Positions 42,679 through 51,686 of a stretch of DNA of 64,000 bases are shown in pieces. How positions within the stretch are numbered: the stretch's first letter is position 1; each line of letters begins with the position of its first letter. Position numbers and translations under genes: made by a program. The notes beneath the pieces are model-generated. The model searched no databases. It was not told the DNA's origin and worked only from the letters and a program-made list of their open reading frames with translations. This DNA is from Mycobacterium simiae (GTDB lineage Bacteria > Actinomycetota > Actinomycetes > Mycobacteriales > Mycobacteriaceae): assembly GCF_010727605.1 (NCBI RefSeq), contig NZ_AP022568.1:2542001-2606000 (forward strand), read 5' to 3'.

Positions 42679-44502
42679 TCACCTCCTGGCCGCGGCGACC
42701 AGCCGCTGGGTGTAGGGCTGGTGCGGGTCACAGAACAACTGATCGGTCAGTCCGCGTTCGATCACCCGCCCCAGCTGCATGACGACAGCGCGGTCGGTCA
42801 GCGCCTCGATCACCGAAAAGTCGTGACTGACAACGACAGCGGCGATATCGCGTTCCAAGAGCAGCCCGCGCAGCAGGTCGAGCACGCCCGCGGCCACCGA
42901 CGCATCCAGGCCGGTGGTCGGCTCGTCCAGCAGCAATACCGGCGGCTCGGTCGCCAACGCCTTGGCGATTTGCACGCGTTGCCGCATACCACCGGAGAAC
43001 GTGCCGACCGGGTCGTCCATCCGCGCCAGCGGAACCTCCACGCGGTCAAGCAGTTCCGCGGCCCGGTCCCGGATGTCGCGGTAGCTCCGCCAGCCGGCGG
43101 CGGTAAGCCGTTCGGCGATATTGCCGCCGGCGCTGATCCGCAGGTCGAGTCCGTCGGCGGGGTTCTGGTACACCGCGGCCATCGTGTCGACGCGCAGCCT
43201 ACGTCGCTGCGCGTCGGTCAGGGTGAGCAGGTCCGTGTCCCCGTCGTCGACGCTGGCCACGTGCACCGCGCCGGTGGTCGCCCGCTCGTCGCCGATGATG
43301 CACGACAACACGGTGGACTTGCCTGAACCGGATTCCCCGATCATGCCCAGTGCCTCACCTGGGGCCACATCGAACGACACATCCCATGCCGCGACGACCG
43401 CGCCCGTGGCCGGGCTGATAGCGGTCCCGTAGTCGGGTCCGGTGCCGTCGACGGCGTAGACGCCACCGGCACCGTGCACCTTGCCGATCGAATCAACGCG
43501 CAGCATCCACTCGGCCGAATTCGCCTGAAAGTCGCTCTGGTGCAGCGGCTTTGCTCGGCGCGGCGCGGTTGTAACGCCGCCGGCCCGATTGTCGGGGTCC
43601 GGCAGCAGATGCAGCGGGGCGCGTTCGCGATGCGCGGCGCGGTCGGCGTCACCGGCACGAACCCGGGCGCACCATTCGGTATCGCTGCACACGAAACCGC
43701 CTCCGGGCCCGGCCTCGACGAGGAAAACGTCGTCACTGCCACACAACCGGCAGACCGCGCCGGCGGAGTACTCCACCTCGAACGGCACGTCGTCGAACGT
43801 CAACGGTTCCACGTCGGTGTGTGGCGGAACAGCATAGATCCGCTTTTCCCGTCCGGCGCCGAACAGATTGATGTGCTCGCATCGGTGCAGCCGCGGCACG
43901 TCCCACCGTGGGATCGGGGTGGTTGCCATCACGTAACGGCCGGCGACCAGCACCGGATACCCCGTGGTCCGGGTGATCATGCCATTGCGGACGATGTCCT
44001 CGTAGAGACCGACCCACAGCGCCGCGTAATCGTTTTCGGCATGCATACGCGCGCATTCGGCGACGGATTTCTGCACCTTGCGCAGCGGCTCGGGCACCGG
44101 CACCTGATACACCAACAGGTTGCCCTCTCCCAGCGCCTCCTCCGGAACGCGGTGACGCGTCTGCACCACCGTCGACTCCCGGGTGTCGGCCGACTCCGAG
44201 CATCCCGTGGTGGCCGCGATCATCCGGCGCAGGTTCGAGGCATTGACGCCGCCGTCGTCACCCTGGTCGATGACCTTCACGGTGTCGCCCGCGCCGATCA
44301 CCGACAGCGTCACCTGCAGCCCGCCCGAACCCCAGCCCCGAGCCACCGGCATTTCCCGCGACCCGAACGGCACTTGGTAGCCCGGCACACACACCGCGGT
44401 CAGTGCGGCGCGCCGGATTTCGCGCTTTCCGCTCTCGTCGAGAATTCCCGACGGCGGCTCGTCGTTGGTCAGCTCGGCGAGCAGCTCGCCCATGGTGGTC
44501 AT
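42679..44502 (-). CDS. phnJK: PhnJ-PhnK fusion: C-P lyase joined to its ABC subunit
   Basis: One 607-residue chain carries both functions. Residues 1-282 are PhnJ, which cleaves the C-P bond by radical SAM chemistry. Cluster cysteines Cys251, Cys254 and Cys272 and the thiyl Cys278 lie in CRLC and VCSDTEWC; the spacer between them is 17 residues against 21 in E. coli. A linker of about 50 residues follows. Residues about 332-607 are PhnK, with Walker A GESGSGKST (389-397), Gln446, signature FSGGMRQRV (502-510), Walker B LLLDEP (523-528) and His560. PhnK is known to dock on PhnJ in the C-P lyase core, so the fusion fixes that contact. The ATG at 44502 overlaps phnI by four bases. No frame break was seen in the linker. 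Confidence 0.92.
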   Translation of the reverse strand: MTTMGELLAELTNDEPPSGILDESGKREIRRAALTAVCVPGYQVPFGSREMPVARGWGSGGLQVTLSVIGAGDTVKVIDQGDDGGVNASNLRRMIAATTGCSESADTRESTVVQTRHRVPEEALGEGNLLVYQVPVPEPLRKVQKSVAECARMHAENDYAALWVGLYEDIVRNGMITRTTGYPVLVAGRYVMATTPIPRWDVPRLHRCEHINLFGAGREKRIYAVPPHTDVEPLTFDDVPFEVEYSAGAVCRLCGSDDVFLVEAGPGGGFVCSDTEWCARVRAGDADRAAHRERAPLHLLPDPDNRAGGVTTAPRRAKPLHQSDFQANSAEWMLRVDSIGKVHGAGGVYAVDGTGPDYGTAISPATGAVVAAWDVSFDVAPGEALGMIGESGSGKSTVLSCIIGDERATTGAVHVASVDDGDTDLLTLTDAQRRRLRVDTMAAVYQNPADGLDLRISAGGNIAERLTAAGWRSYRDIRDRAAELLDRVEVPLARMDDPVGTFSGGMRQRVQIAKALATEPPVLLLDEPTTGLDASVAAGVLDLLRGLLLERDIAAVVVSHDFSVIEALTDRAVVMQLGRVIERGLTDQLFCDPHQPYTQRLVAAARR

Positions 44503-45611
44503 TCGCAATCCCTTCCGGCGGGCTCGGGAATGCGGGCACTGCGCACAGCGCCTGCCTCCTGCAGCGCCTGCTTGCGTTCCACCATGGAACGGAACGTCAC
44601 GTAATGCGGGAGCTTGAGATGGTCCAGGAATCCGCCGGAGTCCAGGCCGTCGGTGGTCAGCAGCAACAGCTGTTCCAGCGGTCCGGACCGGCCGAACCGG
44701 CGGTTGGCAATGTCGAGGTTCGCCATCGCGATCGCCTTGCGTTCGTTGTGCGCGAAGCACATTCCGTAGCCGACATCGAAGCGGCTGCGGTCCTCGTCGG
44801 CACCGTCGAGATCCTCGATGGCCTCGGCCTCGGTCACCCGGAACTCCCCGATGCTCACCTGTTCGCCGGTGTGCGGATGCTTGACCTCCAGCGGCAGCCG
44901 CCCGTGCCGAACCTCACCGAGGGTGACCTCGTGGATGTCGCCGTCGGGGCCCAGGATCGAGCGGTACCACAGCCCGACCAGCGCGCCGGTCTCTGCGCGT
45001 GCCATGGCGGCCAACACCGCCGAGCGCGGCGCGGGCGGCCGCGGCGGAACCCGGGTGATGTCAAAGGGTTCCGGATCCTCACCGGTGCGGTGGTCGACGA
45101 CCAGGCCGGCCTCGCGCAGCAGCTCGAGGAATCGCCGCGGGCTGCGCTGCTCGGCGGTGCGTGGCCGCGCGGCGGCTTCGGACGACGGATCCGTCGGGGC
45201 CGCGGGCGCGGCGGCTGACTTGTCCAACAGCCTGCGGGTGTAGTCGGTGGTGCGACCCAGCAGCTGCGGCCCGTCGGGTTCGCGGAAGGCCGGCACGATC
45301 CGGCGCATGATCGTGATGCGGTCCGGGTCGATCGGTTCGCTGACGGCCAGCCGTGGCAACGTGGAGCGGTGCGCGCGTAACAGGTGCGCGGCCTCCAGCG
45401 GATCGCCCTCGGCCTGACGCAGCGCAGCGGCCGCGGCGGTTTCGTCGTACAGCCCCGCCTCCCCCATCACCCGGTCGACGGCAAGCCGGAATCGTGCCAC
45501 GATCTGCTCGGTGCCGGCCCACGGCACCGGTGCGAAATCGCGTGCCCGGCAGACTAATTCCTCCGCGGCAAGGATGGCTTCCAGGCCACCGCGGGCTCCC
45601 GAATATCCCAT
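44499..45611 (-). CDS. phnI: C-P lyase core subunit PhnI
   Basis: This 370-residue PhnI is the nucleosidase-type core subunit that, with PhnG, H and L, couples phosphonate to the ribose of ATP and releases adenine. Recognisable segments are MGYSGARGGLEAILAAEELV, the central VSEPIDPDRITIMRRIVPAF, GYGMCFAHNERKAIAMA and LDSGGFLDHLKLPHYVTFRSM. The ATG at 45611 shares one base with the phnH stop (TGATG), so the gene starts there and not at the upstream in-frame codons. Confidence 0.93.
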   Translation of the reverse strand: MGYSGARGGLEAILAAEELVCRARDFAPVPWAGTEQIVARFRLAVDRVMGEAGLYDETAAAAALRQAEGDPLEAAHLLRAHRSTLPRLAVSEPIDPDRITIMRRIVPAFREPDGPQLLGRTTDYTRRLLDKSAAAPAAPTDPSSEAAARPRTAEQRSPRRFLELLREAGLVVDHRTGEDPEPFDITRVPPRPPAPRSAVLAAMARAETGALVGLWYRSILGPDGDIHEVTLGEVRHGRLPLEVKHPHTGEQVSIGEFRVTEAEAIEDLDGADEDRSRFDVGYGMCFAHNERKAIAMANLDIANRRFGRSGPLEQLLLLTTDGLDSGGFLDHLKLPHYVTFRSMVERKQALQEAGAVRSARIPEPAGRDCE

Positions 45612-46207
45612 CAGTTCTCCTCGGTGATCGTGGTGGTGCGCGGCAGGCCGACCACCCGTCCGTCGTCGGTCACCAGCAGGATGTCGATGCCGGCCGGATA
45701 CGCCGCGACCGCATCGGCCCGGGCGGCGACGAACCCGGCGGGCAGTCCCTGGGGTGCGATGCGGGCGGTGTCGCGAATGCCCGGCCCCGACAGCGTCCAC
45801 CGCAGCGGACCGCCCTGCACATCGCGCACGCTGAGCGCCACCAGGGCCCCGTCCTCCGGCGCGTAGGCGGAGCCGCGGGTAAAGCCCCGCAGATCCTCCT
45901 CGTCGATCGGGCGGACCGCAGCCACCAGCCGCGCCATCTCGGCCGGCCAGGTGGGCGCGGACGTGGCGGTGGCGACGGCCTCGGCCCAGCGGTCACCGTC
46001 GTGCTCGAGCACGCACACGCCGGTGCTCAAGTCCGCCACTGCGAGGACTGGGACGATCGCCGGCGCCAGGATGGTCAGCGGTTCGCGGGGCAACGCCATC
46101 GGCGTGCCGGGGCGGGCCAGCGCTTCCAGCATCGCCCGGAACGCCTGCTGCGACTGCGTGGGTGGCAGTGCGGTCACCGTCTGCGCGGTCACGGGCTGCG
46201 CGGTCAC
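45611..46207 (-). CDS. phnH: C-P lyase core subunit PhnH
   Basis: This 198-residue PhnH is a core structural subunit. It begins with a GTG at 46207, overlapping the phnG stop, and shows the usual pattern QQAFRAMLEALARPGTP near the N-terminus and GPGIRDTARIAPQGLPAGF in the C-terminal half. The first 20 residues are a low-complexity Thr/Ala/Gln/Val tract. It is placed between phnG and phnI as in other clusters. Confidence 0.9.
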   Translation of the reverse strand: MTAQPVTAQTVTALPPTQSQQAFRAMLEALARPGTPMALPREPLTILAPAIVPVLAVADLSTGVCVLEHDGDRWAEAVATATSAPTWPAEMARLVAAVRPIDEEDLRGFTRGSAYAPEDGALVALSVRDVQGGPLRWTLSGPGIRDTARIAPQGLPAGFVAARADAVAAYPAGIDILLVTDDGRVVGLPRTTTITEEN

Positions 46208-46638
46208 GCCAACTCCTCGAATTCGACGATGGTGGGGGCGAGTTCGGCCCATTCCCGCGCCTCGCGCTCGGCCTTGCGGACGGCGACGATGTGGCACAGC
46301 CGGTCCACGTCGGCGGCGTGGGAGCGGCCCGCCTGGACCTCGGCGTCGAGCAAGGCGGCGGCCAGGACGGCGGCGCGGTCGTCGCCCAGCCGCATCGCCC
46401 AGCCACGGTGACCCGCCAACTCGACCTCGGCGCGGCAGGCCAGCACGTCACCGAGCAGAAACCGTTCCTGCGCGACCGGCTCACGAACCTGCGCCGACAC
46501 GACACCTACCTCAGGCGCGACGAGGATGCGCACCTCAACACCGTCGGCCAGACACGCATCGGCGAGGCTGCGCAGCTCGTCGGGCTCGGCCACGGCCAGC
46601 AATTCGCAGTGGCGGGCGCGGCTCAGAGGCTCAGTCAT
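46204..46638 (-). CDS. phnG: C-P lyase core subunit PhnG
   Basis: This 144-residue protein has the PhnG pattern: RARHCELLAVAEPDEL, then VGVVSAQVREPVAQERFLLGDVLACRAEVEL and GWAMRLGDDRAAVLAAALLDAE. The start ATG at 46638 overlaps the last codons of phnF by eight bases. PhnG supports the PhnI dimer in the core complex. Confidence 0.9.
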   Translation of the reverse strand: MTEPLSRARHCELLAVAEPDELRSLADACLADGVEVRILVAPEVGVVSAQVREPVAQERFLLGDVLACRAEVELAGHRGWAMRLGDDRAAVLAAALLDAEVQAGRSHAADVDRLCHIVAVRKAEREAREWAELAPTIVEFEELA

Positions 46639-47383
46639 TCTGGTCCCCTTCCGCGCCGACGCCGGCGCCGGCGCAGTCTTCGAGTTCGACCACCACGCGC
46701 ACCGCGTCACCCCGAGTCCAGGCGCTGCTGCTGAGCAGCACGTCACCGGTTTCGGCGTCGCGGCTGATGCTGTCGATGCGCCACACCGGGTCGCTCGCCT
46801 CGATGCCGAGGCTTTGCAACACCTCGCGGGGCGGGATGTCCAGGCTTGCCCGGCACCAGGCCCGGACCGGCCGCAAACCGCCTAACTGGCACAGCACGAG
46901 GTTCACCGATTCGACGCTTTGCAACGCGATGTCCAGGTTGGGGACGGCGTCGATCGGGACAAGTTCTCGGGTGATCGAGGCCAGCAGGTCGTCGATGTAG
47001 AAGTGCCGCACGATCTGGTACGTCGGGGCGCCCACCGGCCAACCCAGTTGATCGGCATCCTCGGCGGCCAGCTGAATGCGCTCGACAGCCTTGGTCTGCG
47101 AGCGCGGGACCGCACCGCTGGCCAACACCGTGGCATGCCAGGACGGCGGCCGTGATCGCGAAATCACATAGTCGATGCGCCGGTTGACGAAGGTGCCGGC
47201 CCCCTGGATGCGGCGAACCAACAGCCTGCGCTCCAGCTCCTGCAGGGCCGAGCGTGCCGCGGCGCGCCCGACACCGAAACGAGTGGCCAGCTCCGGTTCA
47301 CTGGCCACCCGGGTACCCGGCTCGCACTGGGCTAGCTCGCTGGCCAATTGGTCGGCGATGTCCAGATATCGCGCTGATGTCAC
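46631..47383 (-). CDS. phnF: GntR/UTRA regulator PhnF
   Basis: This regulator has a GntR winged helix (SEPELATRFGVGRAAARSALQELERRLLVRRIQGAGTF, about residues 25-65) and a UTRA domain. The GTG at 47383 is taken as the start; no ribosome-binding site precedes it and the 94-base gap after phnE is otherwise empty. PhnF of M. smegmatis is known to repress phosphonate transport genes. A TGGA-ATAGC-TCCA element upstream of phnD is a candidate site. It is embedded inside the operon it would control. Confidence 0.88.
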   Translation of the reverse strand: MTSARYLDIADQLASELAQCEPGTRVASEPELATRFGVGRAAARSALQELERRLLVRRIQGAGTFVNRRIDYVISRSRPPSWHATVLASGAVPRSQTKAVERIQLAAEDADQLGWPVGAPTYQIVRHFYIDDLLASITRELVPIDAVPNLDIALQSVESVNLVLCQLGGLRPVRAWCRASLDIPPREVLQSLGIEASDPVWRIDSISRDAETGDVLLSSSAWTRGDAVRVVVELEDCAGAGVGAEGDQND

Positions 47384-47477
47384 GCCATCACGGTGGTGCG
47401 GCAGGTTGTCCGAACAACTTCGCGACGGCCAACGACGGCGCGACCGGAGGTGAACATCTGGAACAGTTGTCACAGCA

Positions 47478-49112
47478 TCAGCTCATCTCGTGCCGCAGCC
47501 ACACTGCCAGCGCCTCCACCGCCAGTACGGTGACGCATACCATCAACAAAATCGTTGTCACCAAGCCGAATTCAAGGATCTGGGCGCCACTGAGCAGGTC
47601 GAAGCCGATACCACCCGCTCCGACGATGCCGAGCAGCGTCGCCGAGCGAACGTTCACGTCGAGCTGGTAGAGCACGTGGCCGATGAAGCTCGGCGCGGCC
47701 TGCGGCAGCGTTCCGGCGAAGAACACCTGCCAGGGGCCGGCGCCGGTGGCACGGATGGCCTGCTCGGGACCCGGATCGACTTCTTCTAACGAATCGGCGA
47801 CCAGCTTGCCCAGCAACCCGATGGCGCCCACGCTCAGCGCCAGCGTGCCCGCAACCGCACCGAGCCCGGTTATCACCACGAACACCACGGCCAGGACCAG
47901 CTCCGGGATACCGCGGATCACCACCACGAAGATGCGAAATGCTTGAGCCACACCAGGATTAGGTGCGACGTTGCGCGCGGCCAGGCAACCGATGGGCAGC
48001 GCCACCGCGGCGCCGATCATGGTGGCGCCCAGCGCGATTTTGACGGTCAGCCACAAATCGGACCACAGTTGGCCCCACATGCCTGCGGTGCTCGGCGGCC
48101 AGAACAGTTCGGCGTTCTTCAACGTCCCGCGCAGCGAATCCACGAAATGGATGGGATTGAGATCCGCGCCCCACGCCGACGCCAGCACCACCAGCACGGT
48201 CAACGCGAAGTACCCGGCGCGGCGCATCCGCGCCGCCGTCCACGGCGGATTGACCTGGCCACCGGTATGTAGCGGGGCGCTGCCCCTGCCGTGCCCGTCG
48301 GTGTTGCGCAGCAACGCCCGCCGGATCGCCCCGGACAGCAGCTCGACGAGGATACACAGCACGAGGACCAGTGCGGCCAAAGCCATTCCGCGGCGGTAGT
48401 CCAACTGCTTGAACGCCGTGGCGATCGCATACCCCAAGCCGTTGACGCCGACGAACCCGAGCAGCACCGAGATTCGCAGATTGATGTCCAGGCGATGCAG
48501 CGCCGTCGCCACGAACGCCGGCAACACCAGCGGCAGCACGCCGGAGGTCAGCACCTGTCCCGGCCGCGCCCCGGTCGCGCGCATCGCCGCCCGCGGACCC
48601 TCATCGACGTGCTCGATCGCGTCGCCGTAGAGCTTGGCGACCATGCCCACCGAGTGCAGTCCCATGGCCAGCACGCCTGTCATCGCGCCGAGGCCGAAGA
48701 TCCGGAAAAACACGATGGCCAACACCACATCCGGGACGGAGCGCACCATCACGATCGCGGCACGCGCGGCGAACCGTGACCGGGGGCCGGGCGTGGTGTT
48801 GGCCGCTGCCAGGATCGCCAGCGGCACACTGATGCCCACGGACAACACCGTCGCGCAGATGACGATCGCCAAGGTCTGTCCGCACAGTATCAACAACTCC
48901 CCGACGGGTGGAAAGTCCAGCGGCAGCATGCGTTCGGCGAAATCCAACGCGTTGTGGGCACCGTCGGTGAACGTCGCGACGTTGATCCGCAGGTCGGTGA
49001 CGGCCCAGCAACCCGCCAGCACCAGGGCGCCCATGACCAGCCAGGCCGCGGTACTGCCCACCCGCGGTGCCGCCAGCGTGCGGTGCTCCCGCGAGGCGGT
49101 GGCGGTGGTCAC
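47478..49112 (-). CDS. phnE: Phosphonate ABC permease, two PhnE domains fused
   Basis: This 544-residue inner-membrane protein has two homologous permease halves, each with about five or six helices and an EAA loop. The first EAA region reads RAAMRATGARPGQVLTSGVLP and the second EQAIRATGAGPWQVFFAGTLP. Many phosphonate systems make two separate PhnE subunits, so this is an internal duplication kept as one gene. The GTG at 49112 overlaps the phnC stop. It completes PhnD-PhnC-PhnE for phosphonate uptake. Confidence 0.93.
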   Translation of the reverse strand: MTTATASREHRTLAAPRVGSTAAWLVMGALVLAGCWAVTDLRINVATFTDGAHNALDFAERMLPLDFPPVGELLILCGQTLAIVICATVLSVGISVPLAILAAANTTPGPRSRFAARAAIVMVRSVPDVVLAIVFFRIFGLGAMTGVLAMGLHSVGMVAKLYGDAIEHVDEGPRAAMRATGARPGQVLTSGVLPLVLPAFVATALHRLDINLRISVLLGFVGVNGLGYAIATAFKQLDYRRGMALAALVLVLCILVELLSGAIRRALLRNTDGHGRGSAPLHTGGQVNPPWTAARMRRAGYFALTVLVVLASAWGADLNPIHFVDSLRGTLKNAELFWPPSTAGMWGQLWSDLWLTVKIALGATMIGAAVALPIGCLAARNVAPNPGVAQAFRIFVVVIRGIPELVLAVVFVVITGLGAVAGTLALSVGAIGLLGKLVADSLEEVDPGPEQAIRATGAGPWQVFFAGTLPQAAPSFIGHVLYQLDVNVRSATLLGIVGAGGIGFDLLSGAQILEFGLVTTILLMVCVTVLAVEALAVWLRHEMS

Positions 49113-49897
49113 GCAGGAGTGCCAGCGGCGAGCAGTGAGCTCGCATCCACGCTGGCGTACAACGACATTGCGTCGTCATGGTCGAGCCCCGCCACCGGCC
49201 GGTCGAGTACCACCTGCCCGGCTCGCAGCCCGATCACTCGGTCGCCCCAGTTCAGGGCGAGTCCAACCTGGTGCAGGCTGCACAGCACGGTCAATCGCTG
49301 CTCGGTGCTGATTTCCCGGATCAATTGCATCACCTGCGCGGCGGACTCGGGGTCCAGTGATGCCACCGGCTCATCGGCGAGCAGGATCTCCGGATGCTGC
49401 ATGAGCGCCCGCGCCACCGCTACCCGTTGCTGTTGGCCGCCGGACAGCGTGTCGGCACGGTGAAAGGCTCGCTCTCGCAAGCCAACTCGTTCCAGGTGTG
49501 CCAGTGCCTCACGCCGCACCTCGCGGGGGTAGCTGAAAAGTCCCAGCCGCGGCCAGCGCAGTCGGCCCAGGGCACCGGTGCACACGTTCTCCAAGACGCT
49601 GAGCCGGCCGACCAAGTGGAAGTGCTGGAACACGAACCCTATTCGGCGTCGCAGGCGTCGCAGCTCGGCGCTGGTGGCGCTGCCCACGTCTGTACCCAGT
49701 ACGGTGACCGTGCCGCAGGTCGGGGTTTGCAGACCGTCGACGTGGTGCAGCAGGGTGGACTTGCCTGAACCCGAAAGCCCCAGCAGGACCGCGATCTCAC
49801 CGCGCGCGACGCTGCACGAGACGTCATCCAACGCCCGAATCTGGGGCCCGAAAGTCTTTGTGACGCCTTCGAATTGAACGGCAACGGCCCCGGTCAT
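49109..49897 (-). CDS. phnC: Phosphonate ABC transporter ATPase PhnC
   Basis: This 262-residue ATPase powers phosphonate import. It has Walker A GLSGSGKST, Q-loop FVFQHFHLVG, signature LSGGQQQRV, Walker B LLADEPVAS and the H-loop CSLHQV. The ATG at 49897 overlaps the phnD stop by four bases. The order phnD-phnC-phnE is the usual one. Confidence 0.94.
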   Translation of the reverse strand: MTGAVAVQFEGVTKTFGPQIRALDDVSCSVARGEIAVLLGLSGSGKSTLLHHVDGLQTPTCGTVTVLGTDVGSATSAELRRLRRRIGFVFQHFHLVGRLSVLENVCTGALGRLRWPRLGLFSYPREVRREALAHLERVGLRERAFHRADTLSGGQQQRVAVARALMQHPEILLADEPVASLDPESAAQVMQLIREISTEQRLTVLCSLHQVGLALNWGDRVIGLRAGQVVLDRPVAGLDHDDAMSLYASVDASSLLAAGTPA

Positions 49898-50856
49898 GAC
49901 TGCCCCGCGCACTGCTTGGCGTGGGTGGTGCGGCACACGTTGCGGACACCGTCGTAGAACGCGTTGTCCACCGTCGCGTAACCCCAGCCATTGATCTCGC
50001 CGAGGTGCGCGCACGCCGGGGTGCAGATGCCGTTGGCGTTCATGTAGTCGATGTTGGCGTTCGGGAACGCGTTGATGATCTTGGCCTTGAGATCCGGCGC
50101 GAGATCATCGCTGATGCCGATCGGCGATCCGGGGATCAGATCCGACTTCCACACCACCGACAGCTGGCCCGGCTTGAGCTGACCGCGGGCCGGAAGGGTG
50201 GTGTCGATCATGCTTTCCTGCGCGAATCCGGCGTCGCACTGGCCGTTGAGCACCGACAGCGCCGACGCGTCGTGGCCACCGGCGATGACCTGGGTAACGT
50301 CCTTCACCGGATCGATGCCGGCATTGATCAGACCCGCCGACGGATACAGGTAGCCCGAGGTCGAGTTCTCGTCGACGAAGCAGATCTTCTTGCCCCGGAA
50401 GTCGGCGATGCTGTTGATCCCGGATCCGGGCCGCGTGATGCCGTAGGAGTGGTAGCCAGGCGGGGTGCCCTTGGCGACCGTCTCCGCAGCGATGGGCGTG
50501 ACCTTCACTCCGCTGTGCTGCGCGGTCACCAGCGAGAACGGGCCGTACTGGACGAAGTCGGCCTTGCCGGCGCGTTGCGCCTCGATGGCCGACGAGTAGC
50601 TGGTGGCGCTCTGGAACCGGATCGGCTTGCCGGTTGCCTTCTGCAGCAACGTCAACAGCGGCTGGTAGGCCTGCTGCAGGCTCTGCGCGTTCTCCGACGG
50701 CACCGCGGCGAACACCAGCTCGTCGGGGTTGCGGCCGCCGGCCGAACCGCTGCCCTTCCGGCCGGCGTTGGCGCTTTGGCCACACGCCGTCAGCAACACC
50801 ACCGTCAGCACCACCAGCGCGGCGAGGCCGAACGGGCGTCGGGGGCGAGTCAACAT
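49894..50856 (-). CDS. phnD: Phosphonate-binding lipoprotein PhnD
   Basis: This is a 320-residue periplasmic binding protein. The N-terminal signal ends in a lipobox (LLTAC, Cys about residue 25), followed by a Gly/Ser-rich linker. The PhnD pattern includes VFAAVPSENAQSLQQAYQPLL, KADFVQYGPFSLV, GKKICFVDENSTSGYLYPSAGL and GGHDASALSVLNGQCDAGF. The ATG at 50856 has AAGGAG seven bases upstream. It is the first gene of the phn operon; the promoter lies in the gap up to 51044. Confidence 0.94.
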   Translation of the reverse strand: MLTRPRRPFGLAALVVLTVVLLTACGQSANAGRKGSGSAGGRNPDELVFAAVPSENAQSLQQAYQPLLTLLQKATGKPIRFQSATSYSSAIEAQRAGKADFVQYGPFSLVTAQHSGVKVTPIAAETVAKGTPPGYHSYGITRPGSGINSIADFRGKKICFVDENSTSGYLYPSAGLINAGIDPVKDVTQVIAGGHDASALSVLNGQCDAGFAQESMIDTTLPARGQLKPGQLSVVWKSDLIPGSPIGISDDLAPDLKAKIINAFPNANIDYMNANGICTPACAHLGEINGWGYATVDNAFYDGVRNVCRTTHAKQCAGQS

Positions 50857-50973
50857 CCGGAATCTCCTTTTGGGCAAGCGACTGGGCAGACGAGCACAGC
50901 AGACGACCGAATGGTTCTGTGGGCCGGTGCAGTTGAGGGGACGGGACGGTTACCGGAGAGCGAACTTCGGTTG

Positions 50974-50986
50974 TGGAATAGCTCCA
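50974..50986. promoter_or_regulatory. Candidate PhnF operator upstream of phnD
   Basis: TGGA-ATAGC-TCCA is an inverted repeat 118 bases before the phnD start. It shares the ATAG core and TGG/CCA ends with TGGTATAGACCA, which I recall as the M. smegmatis PhnF site. One extra base in the centre and two changed bases make this tentative. Confidence 0.4.
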
Positions 50987-51044
50987 TTCGACCGTACGAG
51001 TTCGCGGCCACGCCGCTGGCGTGATCGCGGGGCGAGCGGTCGGG

Positions 51045-51686
51045 TCAGTGACGCTGGTGACGGTATTCCGCGGCCCTGGCCTTCGTGGCCTCGTCGGCCT
51101 TGGCGAGCGCACCAGAGTCGAACGGCGGCTGCGGGTCGTATTCAATGAGCAGCTGCGCGGCCTGCGCAGCCACCCGGTCGACCAGGAGCTCGGTGAGCCG
51201 CAGGGCCATGTCGATGCCGCTGGACACGCCCGCCGCCGTGATGATTCGTTCGGGCAGATGCTCGACGACCCGGTCCGGCACATACTGGGCGCCCAGCTCG
51301 TTGAGCAGATCCGCGGCCCCCCAATGCGTCGTAGCGGTGAGCCCGTCGAGCAATCCGGCGGCGGCCAGCAGCAGGGCGCCGGTACACACCGACGTGGTGA
51401 ACCTAGTCGTCGGGTGCACCGCCTGCAGCCAGGCGCGGAGCGGTTCCTCGTGAATCAGCTTGCGGGTTCCGATGCCGCCGGGGACCACCAGCACATCGGG
51501 TGCGTCGATCTCATCGAAGGTGGCATCGCAGCAGACGCCCAACAGCCCGTTCTCGGTGCGCACCTCACCGCGAGTGAGTCCGACGAACTTCACGTCAATG
51601 GACGGAATGCGTTGCAACACCTCGTAAGGCCCGACGGCGTCGAGTGCGGTGAAGCGGGGAAACAGCGGGATGGCGACCAGCATCAT
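51045..51686 (-). CDS. DJ-1/PfpI family protein (Rv0052-like)
   Basis: This 213-residue protein has the DJ-1/PfpI fold. The nucleophile Cys is in SVCTGALLLAAAGLL, preceded by VLVVPGGIGTRKL and followed by AAGVSSGIDMALRL. Its ATG overlaps the GT87 stop by four bases, so it closes the DUF5318-ponA1-GT87 run as Rv0052 does in M. tuberculosis. It may be an isocyanide-hydratase- or glyoxalase-like enzyme; function unproven. The phn operon begins 188 bases further on. Confidence 0.9.
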   Translation of the reverse strand: MMLVAIPLFPRFTALDAVGPYEVLQRIPSIDVKFVGLTRGEVRTENGLLGVCCDATFDEIDAPDVLVVPGGIGTRKLIHEEPLRAWLQAVHPTTRFTTSVCTGALLLAAAGLLDGLTATTHWGAADLLNELGAQYVPDRVVEHLPERIITAAGVSSGIDMALRLTELLVDRVAAQAAQLLIEYDPQPPFDSGALAKADEATKARAAEYRHQRH

